This document shows positions 7,657 to 15,307 of a stretch of DNA of 64,000 bases, piece after piece. A program made the position numbers and the translations under genes. Origin of the DNA: Candidatus Saccharimonadota bacterium (GTDB lineage Bacteria; Patescibacteriota; Saccharimonadia; Saccharimonadales; Saccharimonadaceae); assembly GCA_900555265.1 (NCBI GenBank), contig UNSL01000001.1:186001-250000 (forward strand). The letters are read 5' to 3'. Position 1 is the stretch's first letter. Each line of letters begins with the position of its first letter. Below the pieces are notes generated by a model, which saw only the letters and a program-made list of their open reading frames with translations, made no database searches and had not been told where the DNA came from.

Positions 7657-9450
7657 TTAATATATATATCGATTCTGCGTTGGACGCAAGAATAAAGACT
7701 CTGTTGGACTAAATCTATGCTCATATGTACCGTCGCCGATTTGCCCATCGTCATTCTTTCCCCAACAATATGCGCGCTTATTTGTCATAATTGCGCAACC
7801 GCGGTTTGCTCCAGCAGCCAAAGTAACTACGTCTTCTGACGAAGGAAGACCACCTGGACCAACATGCACCGGTCGAGGAGTTCTCGAATATGGCAGACTA
7901 CTCACACTCTTATTCGCACTCTCACCCAACTGACCAAACTCATTCCCCCCCCAACAATACACTTTATGCTTACCGCCAGAAAGCTCCACTAAGGCACACG
8001 AATGACCAAGTCCTACAGCAATACGCTTCGGCACCCCTGGCAGACCCTTAACTTCTTTAGGAACTACATATGTTTTATAGGTGAGGTCGTCGTAAGCACT
8101 AGCTCCGGACTGTCCATCTTCAGCGCCACCCCAACAATAAACCTTCCCTGAAGCAATTGCACATACGTGAGTAGCTCGGGAATAATGAGACGCAAGGTGT
8201 GTAGCCTCATACGAATATCCGTCTTGAGATATATCAGTAACGTTGGATATTCCAGTAACGCGAACAGGCCGACCGTAGTTATAACCAGGAGTAAATCTGG
8301 TACTCCCAGTCTGCCCGAATATAGCCTGTCCCCAACAATACGCAATTCCCGTATCCATAATGGCACACATAGTTTGCGACCGACTACCGCTGGTTGATAA
8401 TTTAACTGCTTTATATCCAGGCTGTAATCTCCAATACGTATCACTTCCGGTAGTACTTCCGGTAGCAACAGGTACTGGATCTGGAGATAAAGTCGGATGA
8501 CGAGGTGCGTTATGACCTAATTCTCCCTCATAATTATTCCCCCAGCAATAAATTTTACCGTCAGCAATTGCACAAGACACGTCCCCGGTACCGCCAATCG
8601 CTGTGATATTTTTACCGACAATATCCCCGCCGACCTCGACTGGAACATCAGAATACTTACCAGCTCCATACTGTCCATTACCCAGCTGTCCCTCTTCATT
8701 ACTTCCCCAACAATACACTCTTCTTACACCGCTAAGTTCAGTTAAAACACAGCTGTGGAATTGTGCTGTAAATATATCAATAATTTTCCCATATTTCATA
8801 TCACCCACTTGCCGCACTCTCACTGGAACATTAGCCTTAGTATTCGTACCATCTCCCAATGTTCCCATTCCTTTCGGATCACCCCAACACCAAACATTAT
8901 TAGACATAAGTGCACAAGTGCGGAATGAGCCACTAACAACACGCGCAGCCTTAAGATCCGCTGGCCAGGTAACAGCCTTCTTAACAATAGCAGTATAAGT
9001 TTTTACAACACTTCCGCCACTTATAAGTTCAACTCGGCCAATCGATGAAATCTGAGCGGTGGCGGCCGACAGAGCTACACCAGACGACGCACCTTTAGTT
9101 GACGCTTCCAAATTGCCAACTTCAAATGTGGTTCGCAATTTACTATTTTCAAAAACATATTTATTTCCATAAAAAGCCGTAGCACCTTTACAATTAGTTT
9201 CCGGGCGCAACGGGCCAATCCCGCCAGCAACAGACCCCCATGATTGTTCAGTGTTGTTTGAATCTAGACAAGCGTTAGCGTACGCCGTACCTGCCTCACC
9301 CGCTTCTTGGGCTAGTTTGTAATAATACTCTTCTTGGGAATAAATATATGATTGAGTAACAATTCTCATAGAGCCCGCCAGGACAGCCATAATAAAAGTG
9401 CTCATCAAGACAATTAGAACTAGAGAATAGCCGTTTTTTTGTCGAATCAT
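7657..9450 (-). CDS. Pseudopilin-like protein with a seven-bladed RCC1-type propeller
   Basis: The 597-residue protein starts with a short basic stretch and one hydrophobic helix (YSLVLIVLMSTFIMAVLAG), like PilX-type minor pilins but without a strict G-F/E+5 site. From about residue 165 there are seven RCC1-type repeats, each ending in a CWG motif followed by a GxLG-like turn (VWCWG, VYCWG, IYCWG, AYCWG, VYCWG, VYCWG, AYCWG). Each blade also has an upstream Cys (TCALM, SCVLT, SCAIA, MCAIM, VCAIA, SCALV, GCAIM), suggesting one disulfide per blade. It is the last gene of the four-gene pseudopilin operon, joined by an ATGA overlap. A large non-enzymatic propeller on a pilin stem suggests a pilus-tip adhesin (inference). 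Confidence 0.85.
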   Translation of the reverse strand: MIRQKNGYSLVLIVLMSTFIMAVLAGSMRIVTQSYIYSQEEYYYKLAQEAGEAGTAYANACLDSNNTEQSWGSVAGGIGPLRPETNCKGATAFYGNKYVFENSKLRTTFEVGNLEASTKGASSGVALSAATAQISSIGRVELISGGSVVKTYTAIVKKAVTWPADLKAARVVSGSFRTCALMSNNVWCWGDPKGMGTLGDGTNTKANVPVRVRQVGDMKYGKIIDIFTAQFHSCVLTELSGVRRVYCWGSNEEGQLGNGQYGAGKYSDVPVEVGGDIVGKNITAIGGTGDVSCAIADGKIYCWGNNYEGELGHNAPRHPTLSPDPVPVATGSTTGSDTYWRLQPGYKAVKLSTSGSRSQTMCAIMDTGIAYCWGQAIFGQTGSTRFTPGYNYGRPVRVTGISNVTDISQDGYSYEATHLASHYSRATHVCAIASGKVYCWGGAEDGQSGASAYDDLTYKTYVVPKEVKGLPGVPKRIAVGLGHSCALVELSGGKHKVYCWGGNEFGQLGESANKSVSSLPYSRTPRPVHVGPGGLPSSEDVVTLAAGANRGCAIMTNKRAYCWGKNDDGQIGDGTYEHRFSPTESLFLRPTQNRYIY

Positions 9451-10250
9451 AGGTTATTTATCTTTCGTATCATTAATGTTTGCGAATCAGAAACTTGTCC
9501 ACTCGGAGATTGAATTTTTAAGGTCACCTTTATACCATTTGCTGCATCTAAAACTCTTAATGACGTCACAGGCGCACTATATTGATCAGCGACCAAAACA
9601 TCTCCTTCATAATAATCCACCTTAAATTCCGAAACGCCCGTCGCTAAAATTGAATCTTGATGAACTTTCATAGCACGACTCTTAAACTTGTTGGCATCCG
9701 TACTATTCATACAGAAATAATTAGCAGGAGCCCCTGTATACGGATTACCGTAAGTGTCTATCAAATCATTATACACGGTACGACGATGCAATTGACCGTC
9801 TTTTACGAAATAAATTACTATCTTCTTATATTTTGGCTGCTGAGTTTTATTTGCCGCACAGTCAAACCTGGGAGTTCTTAAATAGACAATTTCTCGAGTA
9901 TCGGAACCACGACCCATAGTAGTAGCATATTGTAACAATATCAAAGTATTCCTATTATACGTCCATACTTGACTCGCACCAGAGAAACTCCTGTCTTTAG
10001 CAAACGTATCATATCCGTCGTAACCGCTCACTTTAAAACGCGAAGTTTGTCTCACGTCAGTTTCAATTGCATCCATAGAATTGTGAAGGCTACGATTAAT
10101 ATCAACTCTTGCTTTACTTATAGATGCGCTTTGGTTTGCTGAAATTAACATCTGACTAAACACGCCGACAATCATAGCAATAATCACCATGACCATCGCC
10201 AGCTCGGCTATAGTAAACCCACTTTCTCTAAAACGCTGCGTATGTCGCAT
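9447..10250 (-). CDS. Minor pseudopilin (PilW/PilJ-like size)
   Basis: The start is placed at MRHTQRF (10250; 267 residues). The frame is open further upstream, but this start gives a short basic leader ending RESG, followed by FTIAELAMVMVIIAMIVGVF, a prepilin cleavage site with Glu at +5. The C-terminal 240 residues form an unrecognised, probably beta-rich globular domain. It overlaps the end of the upstream pilin gene by 23 bases and its TGA stop overlaps the next ATG. Likely part of a minor-pilin tip complex. Confidence 0.82.
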   Translation of the reverse strand: MRHTQRFRESGFTIAELAMVMVIIAMIVGVFSQMLISANQSASISKARVDINRSLHNSMDAIETDVRQTSRFKVSGYDGYDTFAKDRSFSGASQVWTYNRNTLILLQYATTMGRGSDTREIVYLRTPRFDCAANKTQQPKYKKIVIYFVKDGQLHRRTVYNDLIDTYGNPYTGAPANYFCMNSTDANKFKSRAMKVHQDSILATGVSEFKVDYYEGDVLVADQYSAPVTSLRVLDAANGIKVTLKIQSPSGQVSDSQTLMIRKINNL

Positions 10251-10701
10251 GTACAACCTTTCTTCCACTGCCGGTGCCAGAACTTGGCAATCCATATTCT
10301 ACAACAGACTCTACTTTAATTGGCATACCAAAACTTGCCGTGCCACTTAAACATCCATATGGAGCCGAAGCATACACTTCCTGCCTAACCATTCCCGGCA
10401 ATCCATCAACTCTACCTGTACTGCCCGTAACCAGATATCTGGAGCCCGGAGCTCTAGTGCTCGGAGTCGAAGAAGGAGGTGTTACACACTCAAACCACGT
10501 AGGAGGAGAGTCGTTTGCATACTTACGCATATTGCTGTATGCCAAATAGCTAGCCTTCGTGTGCTGCACTTCTAAGACAGATATATTGCTGACCTGGGTT
10601 TGCATCATTAAAATAACTATCGAAAAAATACCAATAACAACCAAAGTAACCGCTACCTCAACTATAGTAAAGCCGTCACTATTTTTCATTAATCGCGCCA
10701 T
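10228..10701 (-). CDS. Minor pseudopilin (PilV-like)
   Basis: A 157-residue prepilin with leader MARLMKNSDG, then FTIVEVAVTLVVIGIFSIVI, cleavage after Gly and Glu at +5. The globular part is Ser/Gly/Thr-rich with Cys near FECVTPP and YGCLSG. The start is either ATG 10701 (overlapping the upstream gene by 13 bases) or ATG 10689, which forms TAATG with the upstream stop and leaves a 6-residue leader; the second fits translational coupling. Second gene of the operon. Confidence 0.82.
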   Translation of the reverse strand: MARLMKNSDGFTIVEVAVTLVVIGIFSIVILMMQTQVSNISVLEVQHTKASYLAYSNMRKYANDSPPTWFECVTPPSSTPSTRAPGSRYLVTGSTGRVDGLPGMVRQEVYASAPYGCLSGTASFGMPIKVESVVEYGLPSSGTGSGRKVVHATYAAF

Positions 10702-11174
10702 ATACTATCTACCTTTTTTTCTATTCCCGTCAAACGCTCTCTATAAATAATGCTATATTTAGTGCAAGTTGCCGCCACTACGTCAGCTATAGGACCAGAA
10801 GCCGGCTTCGTACAATCTCCATCATCTATGTTCGATGCCTCATACAATAACTCGCCGTGATTTCCGCCAGCCCAGTCGCTCCGATTACACTTAACCATTT
10901 CTTTTTTCAACGAATCATCACCCACAATAGACGTAAAATTTTTAATCAAGTCTCTGCATGATGGATATTCATGACCGATACGACTGGCACTATTGTACTT
11001 ATAATATCGTTCCAACTTCAGAGATAATGTGGCAACATTGGCGCGCTGACGCTCATCTCTAGTTCGATTTAAAAACCTATCACCACCAACCAAAGTAATT
11101 CCAGCCAAAATCGACACAACCACAATAACTACCGCCAATTCAATTATCGTATAACCACCCGATCCACGATTCAT
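10689..11174 (-). CDS. Minor pseudopilin (first gene of operon)
   Basis: The 161-residue prepilin reads MNRGSGG then YTIIELAVVIVVVSILAGI, with Tyr rather than Phe after the cleavage Gly and Glu at +5. The frame is open to 11192, but a TACAAT box at 11181-11186 lies 6 bases before ATG 11174, so the shorter, leaderless start is preferred. The globular part has four Cys that could pair. It leads the operon 11174 to 7657. Confidence 0.82.
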   Translation of the reverse strand: MNRGSGGYTIIELAVVIVVVSILAGITLVGGDRFLNRTRDERQRANVATLSLKLERYYKYNSASRIGHEYPSCRDLIKNFTSIVGDDSLKKEMVKCNRSDWAGGNHGELLYEASNIDDGDCTKPASGPIADVVAATCTKYSIIYRERLTGIEKKVDSIWRD

Positions 11175-11180
11175 ATCAAT

Positions 11181-11186
11181 ATTGTA
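11181..11186 (-). promoter_or_regulatory. Leaderless promoter (-10) of pseudopilin operon
   Basis: TACAAT with 6 bases to ATG 11174. Confidence 0.55.
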
Positions 11187-11218
11187 GCGCAAATCTACAA
11201 AAAAGCATATGCTTATTA

Positions 11219-12241
11219 TCAGGAAAGTTCTAGCGGCTCTTGCTCAATTTTTATACCGAACTTGTCAAAGACAATTTGCACAATTTCCTCACGAATCGCC
11301 GCCAAGTCATCATATCCTGTTGCCGAATCATTCACAAGTACCAACGCGTTCTTTTCGTAAACTCGCATGCCGTGACTGCGATAACCCCTTAAGCCAGCCT
11401 TATCTATCAACCAACCCGTCGGGATTTTATATCTTCCGTCAGACATTGCATAATTTGGAATGTCGCTATATTCTCTTTGCAATTCTTCCAATTTCCATTT
11501 TTCAACCAGCGCATTTTTGAAGAAAGAACCTGCGCTTGGCAACTCCGCTGGGTCTGGCAATTTTTCCGAACGAATGTTAAGAACTGCCACGCGAATCACC
11601 GACAAATTGACCTCACGAATATCATTCTCGTCAATATATTTCTGCAAAGAAGCGTAGTATGGCGGTTTCGGCTCTGCCTTATTTAGTCGCAAAGTAATAT
11701 TCAGAATGCAATATCGCCCCTTTTCCTTGTCGCGAAAAATACTATTTCGATAAGAAAAGTCACATTCGTCAGCGGAAATAGTTACAATTGTGTCGGTTTT
11801 TGAATCGTAAGCTTCCAGACTAATCAACGTGTCGGCAATTTCTTGACCGTACGCCCCAACGTTCTGGACCGGCGCAGCTCCAGCCGTTCCAGGAATTCCC
11901 GACATAGCCTCAACTCCCTGAAGTCCAAGCCCAATAGCCTTTTCAACAACCTCGTCCCAGACTTCGCCCGCACCAATTTTCGCATCAGTTGTTTCGTCAG
12001 TTTCAGAGATAACCTCAAAACCTTTAATCTTATTCAACAGTACGATTCCTTCAAAAACCTCGTCGTGCGCAATCACATTACTGCCACCACCCAACACAAA
12101 AATCGGCAAATTTTCCTTTCGGGCATTACGATATAGCGACACAACATCACCAGCAGAATCCGCTGTCGCCATATAGCGAGCCTCACCTCCCAATTTCATA
12201 GTCGTGTATTGTTTCAGTGATATATTAGTCATGACGTCCAT
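11219..12241 (-). CDS. murB: UDP-N-acetylenolpyruvoylglucosamine reductase
   Basis: An FAD/NADPH enzyme that reduces the MurA product to UDP-MurNAc. The 340 residues carry the FAD-binding pattern IFVLGGGSNVIAHD, GIPGTAGAAPVQNVGAYGQE, SYRNSIFR, the catalytic Ser in PSAGSFFKN and a C-terminal Glu region, with a Tyr-loop insertion typical of the type I (E. coli) form. The start at 12241 follows TATACT (12248-12253) by exactly 6 bases, so the mRNA is probably leaderless. With the HTH-MurA upstream it supplies the first two steps of wall synthesis. Confidence 0.95.
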   Translation of the reverse strand: MDVMTNISLKQYTTMKLGGEARYMATADSAGDVVSLYRNARKENLPIFVLGGGSNVIAHDEVFEGIVLLNKIKGFEVISETDETTDAKIGAGEVWDEVVEKAIGLGLQGVEAMSGIPGTAGAAPVQNVGAYGQEIADTLISLEAYDSKTDTIVTISADECDFSYRNSIFRDKEKGRYCILNITLRLNKAEPKPPYYASLQKYIDENDIREVNLSVIRVAVLNIRSEKLPDPAELPSAGSFFKNALVEKWKLEELQREYSDIPNYAMSDGRYKIPTGWLIDKAGLRGYRSHGMRVYEKNALVLVNDSATGYDDLAAIREEIVQIVFDKFGIKIEQEPLELS

Positions 12242-12247
12242 GCATAT

Positions 12248-12253
12248 AGTATA
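12248..12253 (-). promoter_or_regulatory. Leaderless promoter (-10) of murB
   Basis: TATACT with 6 bases to ATG 12241. Confidence 0.6.
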
Positions 12254-12279
12254 TCATTTTACTCGACCGTCATCTATGA

Positions 12280-12285
12280 TATAAT
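12280..12285 (+). promoter_or_regulatory. -10 box of tRNA-Arg(TCG)
   Basis: TATAAT lies 10 bases before the tRNA 5' end. Confidence 0.55.
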
Positions 12286-12295
12286 AACTTCATAC

Positions 12296-12372
12296 GCACC
12301 CGTAGCTCAGCGGATTAGAGTACTTGGCTTCGAACCAAGGGGTCGCAAGTTCGAATCTTGCCGGGTGTACCA
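12296..12372 (+). tRNA. tRNA-Arg (TCG)
   Basis: Acceptor GCACCCG pairs with CGGGTGT (G1-U72 wobble), anticodon stem CTTGG/CCAAG with loop CTTCGAA gives TCG, the T-arm GCAAG/CTTGC is intact, and A73 plus CCA are encoded. Confidence 0.96.
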
Positions 12373-12378
12373 AAATAG

Positions 12379-12400
12379 CTCGTCATTATGACGGGTTTTT
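12379..12400 (+). terminator. Terminator after tRNA-Arg
   Basis: The stem CTCGTCA/TGACGGG with a three-base loop is followed by five T residues. Confidence 0.7.
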
Positions 12401-12441
12401 ATTTATAATGAAACTATAAAAACACTAGTCAAGCGACTGGG

Positions 12442-14892
12442 CTAGCTATTCAATGGCGGATTCTGAATTCCCGGCGGCATTTGCGCAGATTGCGAACCTA
12501 AAATTTGGCGAATTTGATCAGCGGTGATAATTGTAGTTGAGCCAGGCGCGACAGTTCCCGCCAGCATTTGCTTGGCGACGGTATTCTCGACAGCTCGCTG
12601 GACGACGCGGCGCATCGGACGAGCCCCCAATCTTGGATCATAGCCAGCCTCGACCAACAATTTCTTACCTTCTTCCTCGACCGCAACTTGAATTTTTTGC
12701 GGCGCCAAAGTCTTATTAACTCCCGCCAAAATCAAATCAACAACCTGCAATAACTCATCTTTTCCTAGCGGACGGAACAAAACGATTTCATCAAAACGGT
12801 TCAAAAATTCTGGGCGGAATAAATTGGCGTTAATCAACTCGTTAATAAATGTCTGCTCGAACTGCTCCAATTGATAACCCCGCTCAATATATTCACGAAT
12901 TCTATCCGCGCCAGCATTCGACGTCGCAATTACAATCGTATCGCGAAAACTAATTTCTCGGTTATTTTCATCGCGAAGTATTCCCTCATCCAAAAGCTGC
13001 AGAAGCGTCGTCAAGACCTGCGGATGAGCCTTTTCAATTTCATCCAAAAGCACGACAGAAAACGGACGCTTCTGAACTTGAGCTGTCAAACTCCCTGGAT
13101 CTCGCGCGCCATCCGCAATTAACCTAGCCACGTCATCCGGCCTGACAAATTCGTTCAAATCCAAGCGAATCATATTACCTTCGCCGCCAAAATAAACATC
13201 CGCCAAAGCTTTAGAAAGCTCCGTTTTACCAACACCAGTCGGACCAAGAAACAGGAACGCACCAATCGGTCGATTCTGATTTCTAACACCTGTGCGCGCG
13301 CGGCGAATAGCGTCAGAAACAACTGTCACGGCTCGCGTTTGATTGATCATTCGCTGATGAATTAATGACTCCAAGTTTAACAATTTTTCCTTTTCGTCGC
13401 TCAAAGATGCTACCGAAATTTTTATACCAAGAGTCTTTTCAATCGCGTCATCCACAGATTGCGCGGTCACTAGCCCGCCACTCGCATAACTTGCCGCCGC
13501 TTCCAAAATTTTCAACGCCTTACCTGGCATTACTAAGTCCTGAACATAACGATCGCCAACACGATACGCCTCCGCCAGTGCCTGATACATATATGTCACT
13601 TTGTGCTGTGCCTCAAATAAAACCAATTGATCGCGCATAATTTTCATAGTTTCAGGTTCATTTGATGGCTGAATTGCAATTGTATTCAAAGCGTGAGCAA
13701 GCTGCGGCTTAGTCTGGGAAATTTGCAAAAATCGCTGATCGTCCATCGTTAAAATCGTCCTAAGTCTGCCCGCCTCCAGAATTGGCAATAACACATTACT
13801 CAAGTCAACCGAACCAACGCCTTCTTCGAAGAATAATTGCGCATTGTCCAGACATAAAATCACGTTTTTCGACAAAAAAGCTTCGTTCAAAATCATCGTA
13901 ACCAGATTTTCCAATTCCCCGCGACCCGACGCCACACTAATCAACGACGACGCGTCCAGCATAAAAACTTGCTGATACATCAGCGAACCAGGAACGCCTC
14001 GATGTCCGTCAATCAGCATTTCCGCAAACGCCGACACGACAGTACTTTTTCCCGCGCCGTCAGCACCAACCAACGTAATATTCTGCCGCCCGCCAGAACT
14101 AAACGTTTTAAGCATCTGCCCCAGCGCCTCCTCGTGCACAGCCAACTTAGTTGTAAACGCACCGCCAGATACACTGACGCTAATATTCTGAGCAAATCGA
14201 CTCAGCAGTGGCGTATAACCAAAAGACCAATCCCTAGCAATTCCGCCCGTATTTAACGGCTTCTCTTTATATTGATCAATCAACGCCTTGATTCGCTCGT
14301 ACCATCGAATAGCCTCCTCGATATCATGAAAATCGATCTTCATATTCGCCAGCAAAGAATCGTGTTGTGGCAATTGCTTTACTATTGCCGCCGCCAAAAC
14401 CGCGCTAGTAATCTTCGGACTTTCCGTGCTCTGCCAAATTTCAATCGCCGCTTTCCAAATCTGCTCCGTTCGATCCGGATCGTCGACGGAAATATTACGC
14501 AAGAAATTCGGCGTCAAACCCAGCCGCACTGCCAAAAATTGCCCGGCTCGCGTACCTGTAATCGCCTCAGCAATATCAATCGGCGTCGGCCTGCGCGGCA
14601 ATTTGCCCAAAACGTCCGCCGCCATCACATCGTCAATCGTCTTAGGATTTTTACTAATTTCCGCCGTCTTAAGATCTTTTTCCCACCAAATCGACACCAT
14701 AATCATCGGACCACTCAGACCAAATAATAGCCAGCCAATCGCCCCGTGTTCGATCAACGACCACAAACCAAGTAGTACCATCATAATGCCGACAGCTATC
14801 GCCACGATATGCCAAGCATTGCCAAACCTCACAGAAAATCGCGCTTTCTGGGCTCTTAAACTGTCGTAATTAAATCTCGGCTCTATTTCCAT
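12442..14892 (-). CDS. Membrane-anchored Clp-type AAA+ ATPase
   Basis: The start is set at MEIEPRFN (14892; 816 residues). It overlaps the upstream stop and has GGGAG 7 bases before it; the longer frame from 14979 lies inside the upstream gene. Two transmembrane helices lie at about residues 23-70, then an alpha-helical N-domain. AAA module 1 has Walker A GADGAGKST near 276 but a degenerate Walker B (CLDNAQ near 347, no Glu). AAA module 2 is intact: GPTGVGKT near 550, VVLLDEIEKAH near 615, sensor Asn in IATSNAG, NRFDE, and GARPMRR as sensor 2. The second half is ClpA/ClpC/ClpB-like. Membrane anchoring is unusual for soluble Clp unfoldases. No ClpP is in the window. Confidence 0.88.
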   Translation of the reverse strand: MEIEPRFNYDSLRAQKARFSVRFGNAWHIVAIAVGIMMVLLGLWSLIEHGAIGWLLFGLSGPMIMVSIWWEKDLKTAEISKNPKTIDDVMAADVLGKLPRRPTPIDIAEAITGTRAGQFLAVRLGLTPNFLRNISVDDPDRTEQIWKAAIEIWQSTESPKITSAVLAAAIVKQLPQHDSLLANMKIDFHDIEEAIRWYERIKALIDQYKEKPLNTGGIARDWSFGYTPLLSRFAQNISVSVSGGAFTTKLAVHEEALGQMLKTFSSGGRQNITLVGADGAGKSTVVSAFAEMLIDGHRGVPGSLMYQQVFMLDASSLISVASGRGELENLVTMILNEAFLSKNVILCLDNAQLFFEEGVGSVDLSNVLLPILEAGRLRTILTMDDQRFLQISQTKPQLAHALNTIAIQPSNEPETMKIMRDQLVLFEAQHKVTYMYQALAEAYRVGDRYVQDLVMPGKALKILEAAASYASGGLVTAQSVDDAIEKTLGIKISVASLSDEKEKLLNLESLIHQRMINQTRAVTVVSDAIRRARTGVRNQNRPIGAFLFLGPTGVGKTELSKALADVYFGGEGNMIRLDLNEFVRPDDVARLIADGARDPGSLTAQVQKRPFSVVLLDEIEKAHPQVLTTLLQLLDEGILRDENNREISFRDTIVIATSNAGADRIREYIERGYQLEQFEQTFINELINANLFRPEFLNRFDEIVLFRPLGKDELLQVVDLILAGVNKTLAPQKIQVAVEEEGKKLLVEAGYDPRLGARPMRRVVQRAVENTVAKQMLAGTVAPGSTTIITADQIRQILGSQSAQMPPGIQNPPLNS

Positions 14893-15263
14893 ACAGAAAC
14901 TCCCATTTGCCATAAAATAATCCCGATAAACGGCATCAGCGGCAGCGCTAGCCACATAATAATTCCTAAAATCATCCACAAAAATCGTAGCAATATCATC
15001 AATACTCCAATAATTATCACCATGGAGCGCACCACCGCACCAATTACTCGCGAGAACATTTTGTCAAAAAACGCAGATAGCTGCACAGATAAGTCGCCGC
15101 CAACTGGAGCGGCCGAAATCTGGCGAAACGGATTGAATAAAGTTTTCAAAAGTAGCCCGACTGAGAAAAAATCCGCGGTTCGTAAAACTCCCAGAAAACT
15201 TTGTCGGATATATTGCAACAAGCCATTACCATACCACCACTGAAAGATACCCACCAAAAACAT
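14883..15263 (-). CDS. Small polytopic membrane protein linked to the Clp-type ATPase
   Basis: The start is set at MFLVGIFQWWYG (126 residues) because TACAAT at 15270-15275 lies exactly 6 bases upstream. The protein has an amphipathic N-terminal part, a polar middle (residues about 45-70) and two or three hydrophobic C-terminal helices ending in a Trp/Gly-rich segment. Its last codons overlap the start of the ATPase gene by 10 bases, so the two are translationally coupled and probably form a complex. I do not recognise a named family. Confidence 0.75.
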   Translation of the reverse strand: MFLVGIFQWWYGNGLLQYIRQSFLGVLRTADFFSVGLLLKTLFNPFRQISAAPVGGDLSVQLSAFFDKMFSRVIGAVVRSMVIIIGVLMILLRFLWMILGIIMWLALPLMPFIGIILWQMGVSVWK

Positions 15264-15307
15264 ATTGATATTGTAGCACATCAGCCCGACAGAGTATAAT
15301 AGACAAT
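15264..15307. promoter_or_regulatory. Divergent leaderless promoters (membrane protein / murT)
   Basis: On the minus strand TACAAT (15270-15275) is 6 bases from ATG 15263. On the plus strand TATAAT (15295-15300) is 7 bases from ATG 15308. Confidence 0.6.

Noticed and set aside
9447-9449. TGA read as glycine or tryptophan (alternative code)
   Set aside because: TGA acts as a stop at gene junctions with ATGA overlaps (9447, 47962, 62686) and all conserved Trp positions use TGG.
11209-11520. Plus-strand frame of 103 residues inside murB
   Set aside because: It is antisense to a conserved gene, has low-complexity composition and no ribosome site or promoter.
12402-12441. Second hairpin as terminator of the Clp-type gene
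   Set aside because: Only four clean base pairs (AGTC/GACT) before the T run; too weak to call.
14272-14727. Plus-strand frame of 151 residues inside the Clp-type gene
   Set aside because: Antisense shadow of a conserved reading frame; no start signal or family feature.
14893-14979. Longer start for the Clp-type ATPase at 14979
   Set aside because: The extra residues are the antisense-free overlap with the upstream membrane gene; GGGAG and the stop overlap favour 14892.
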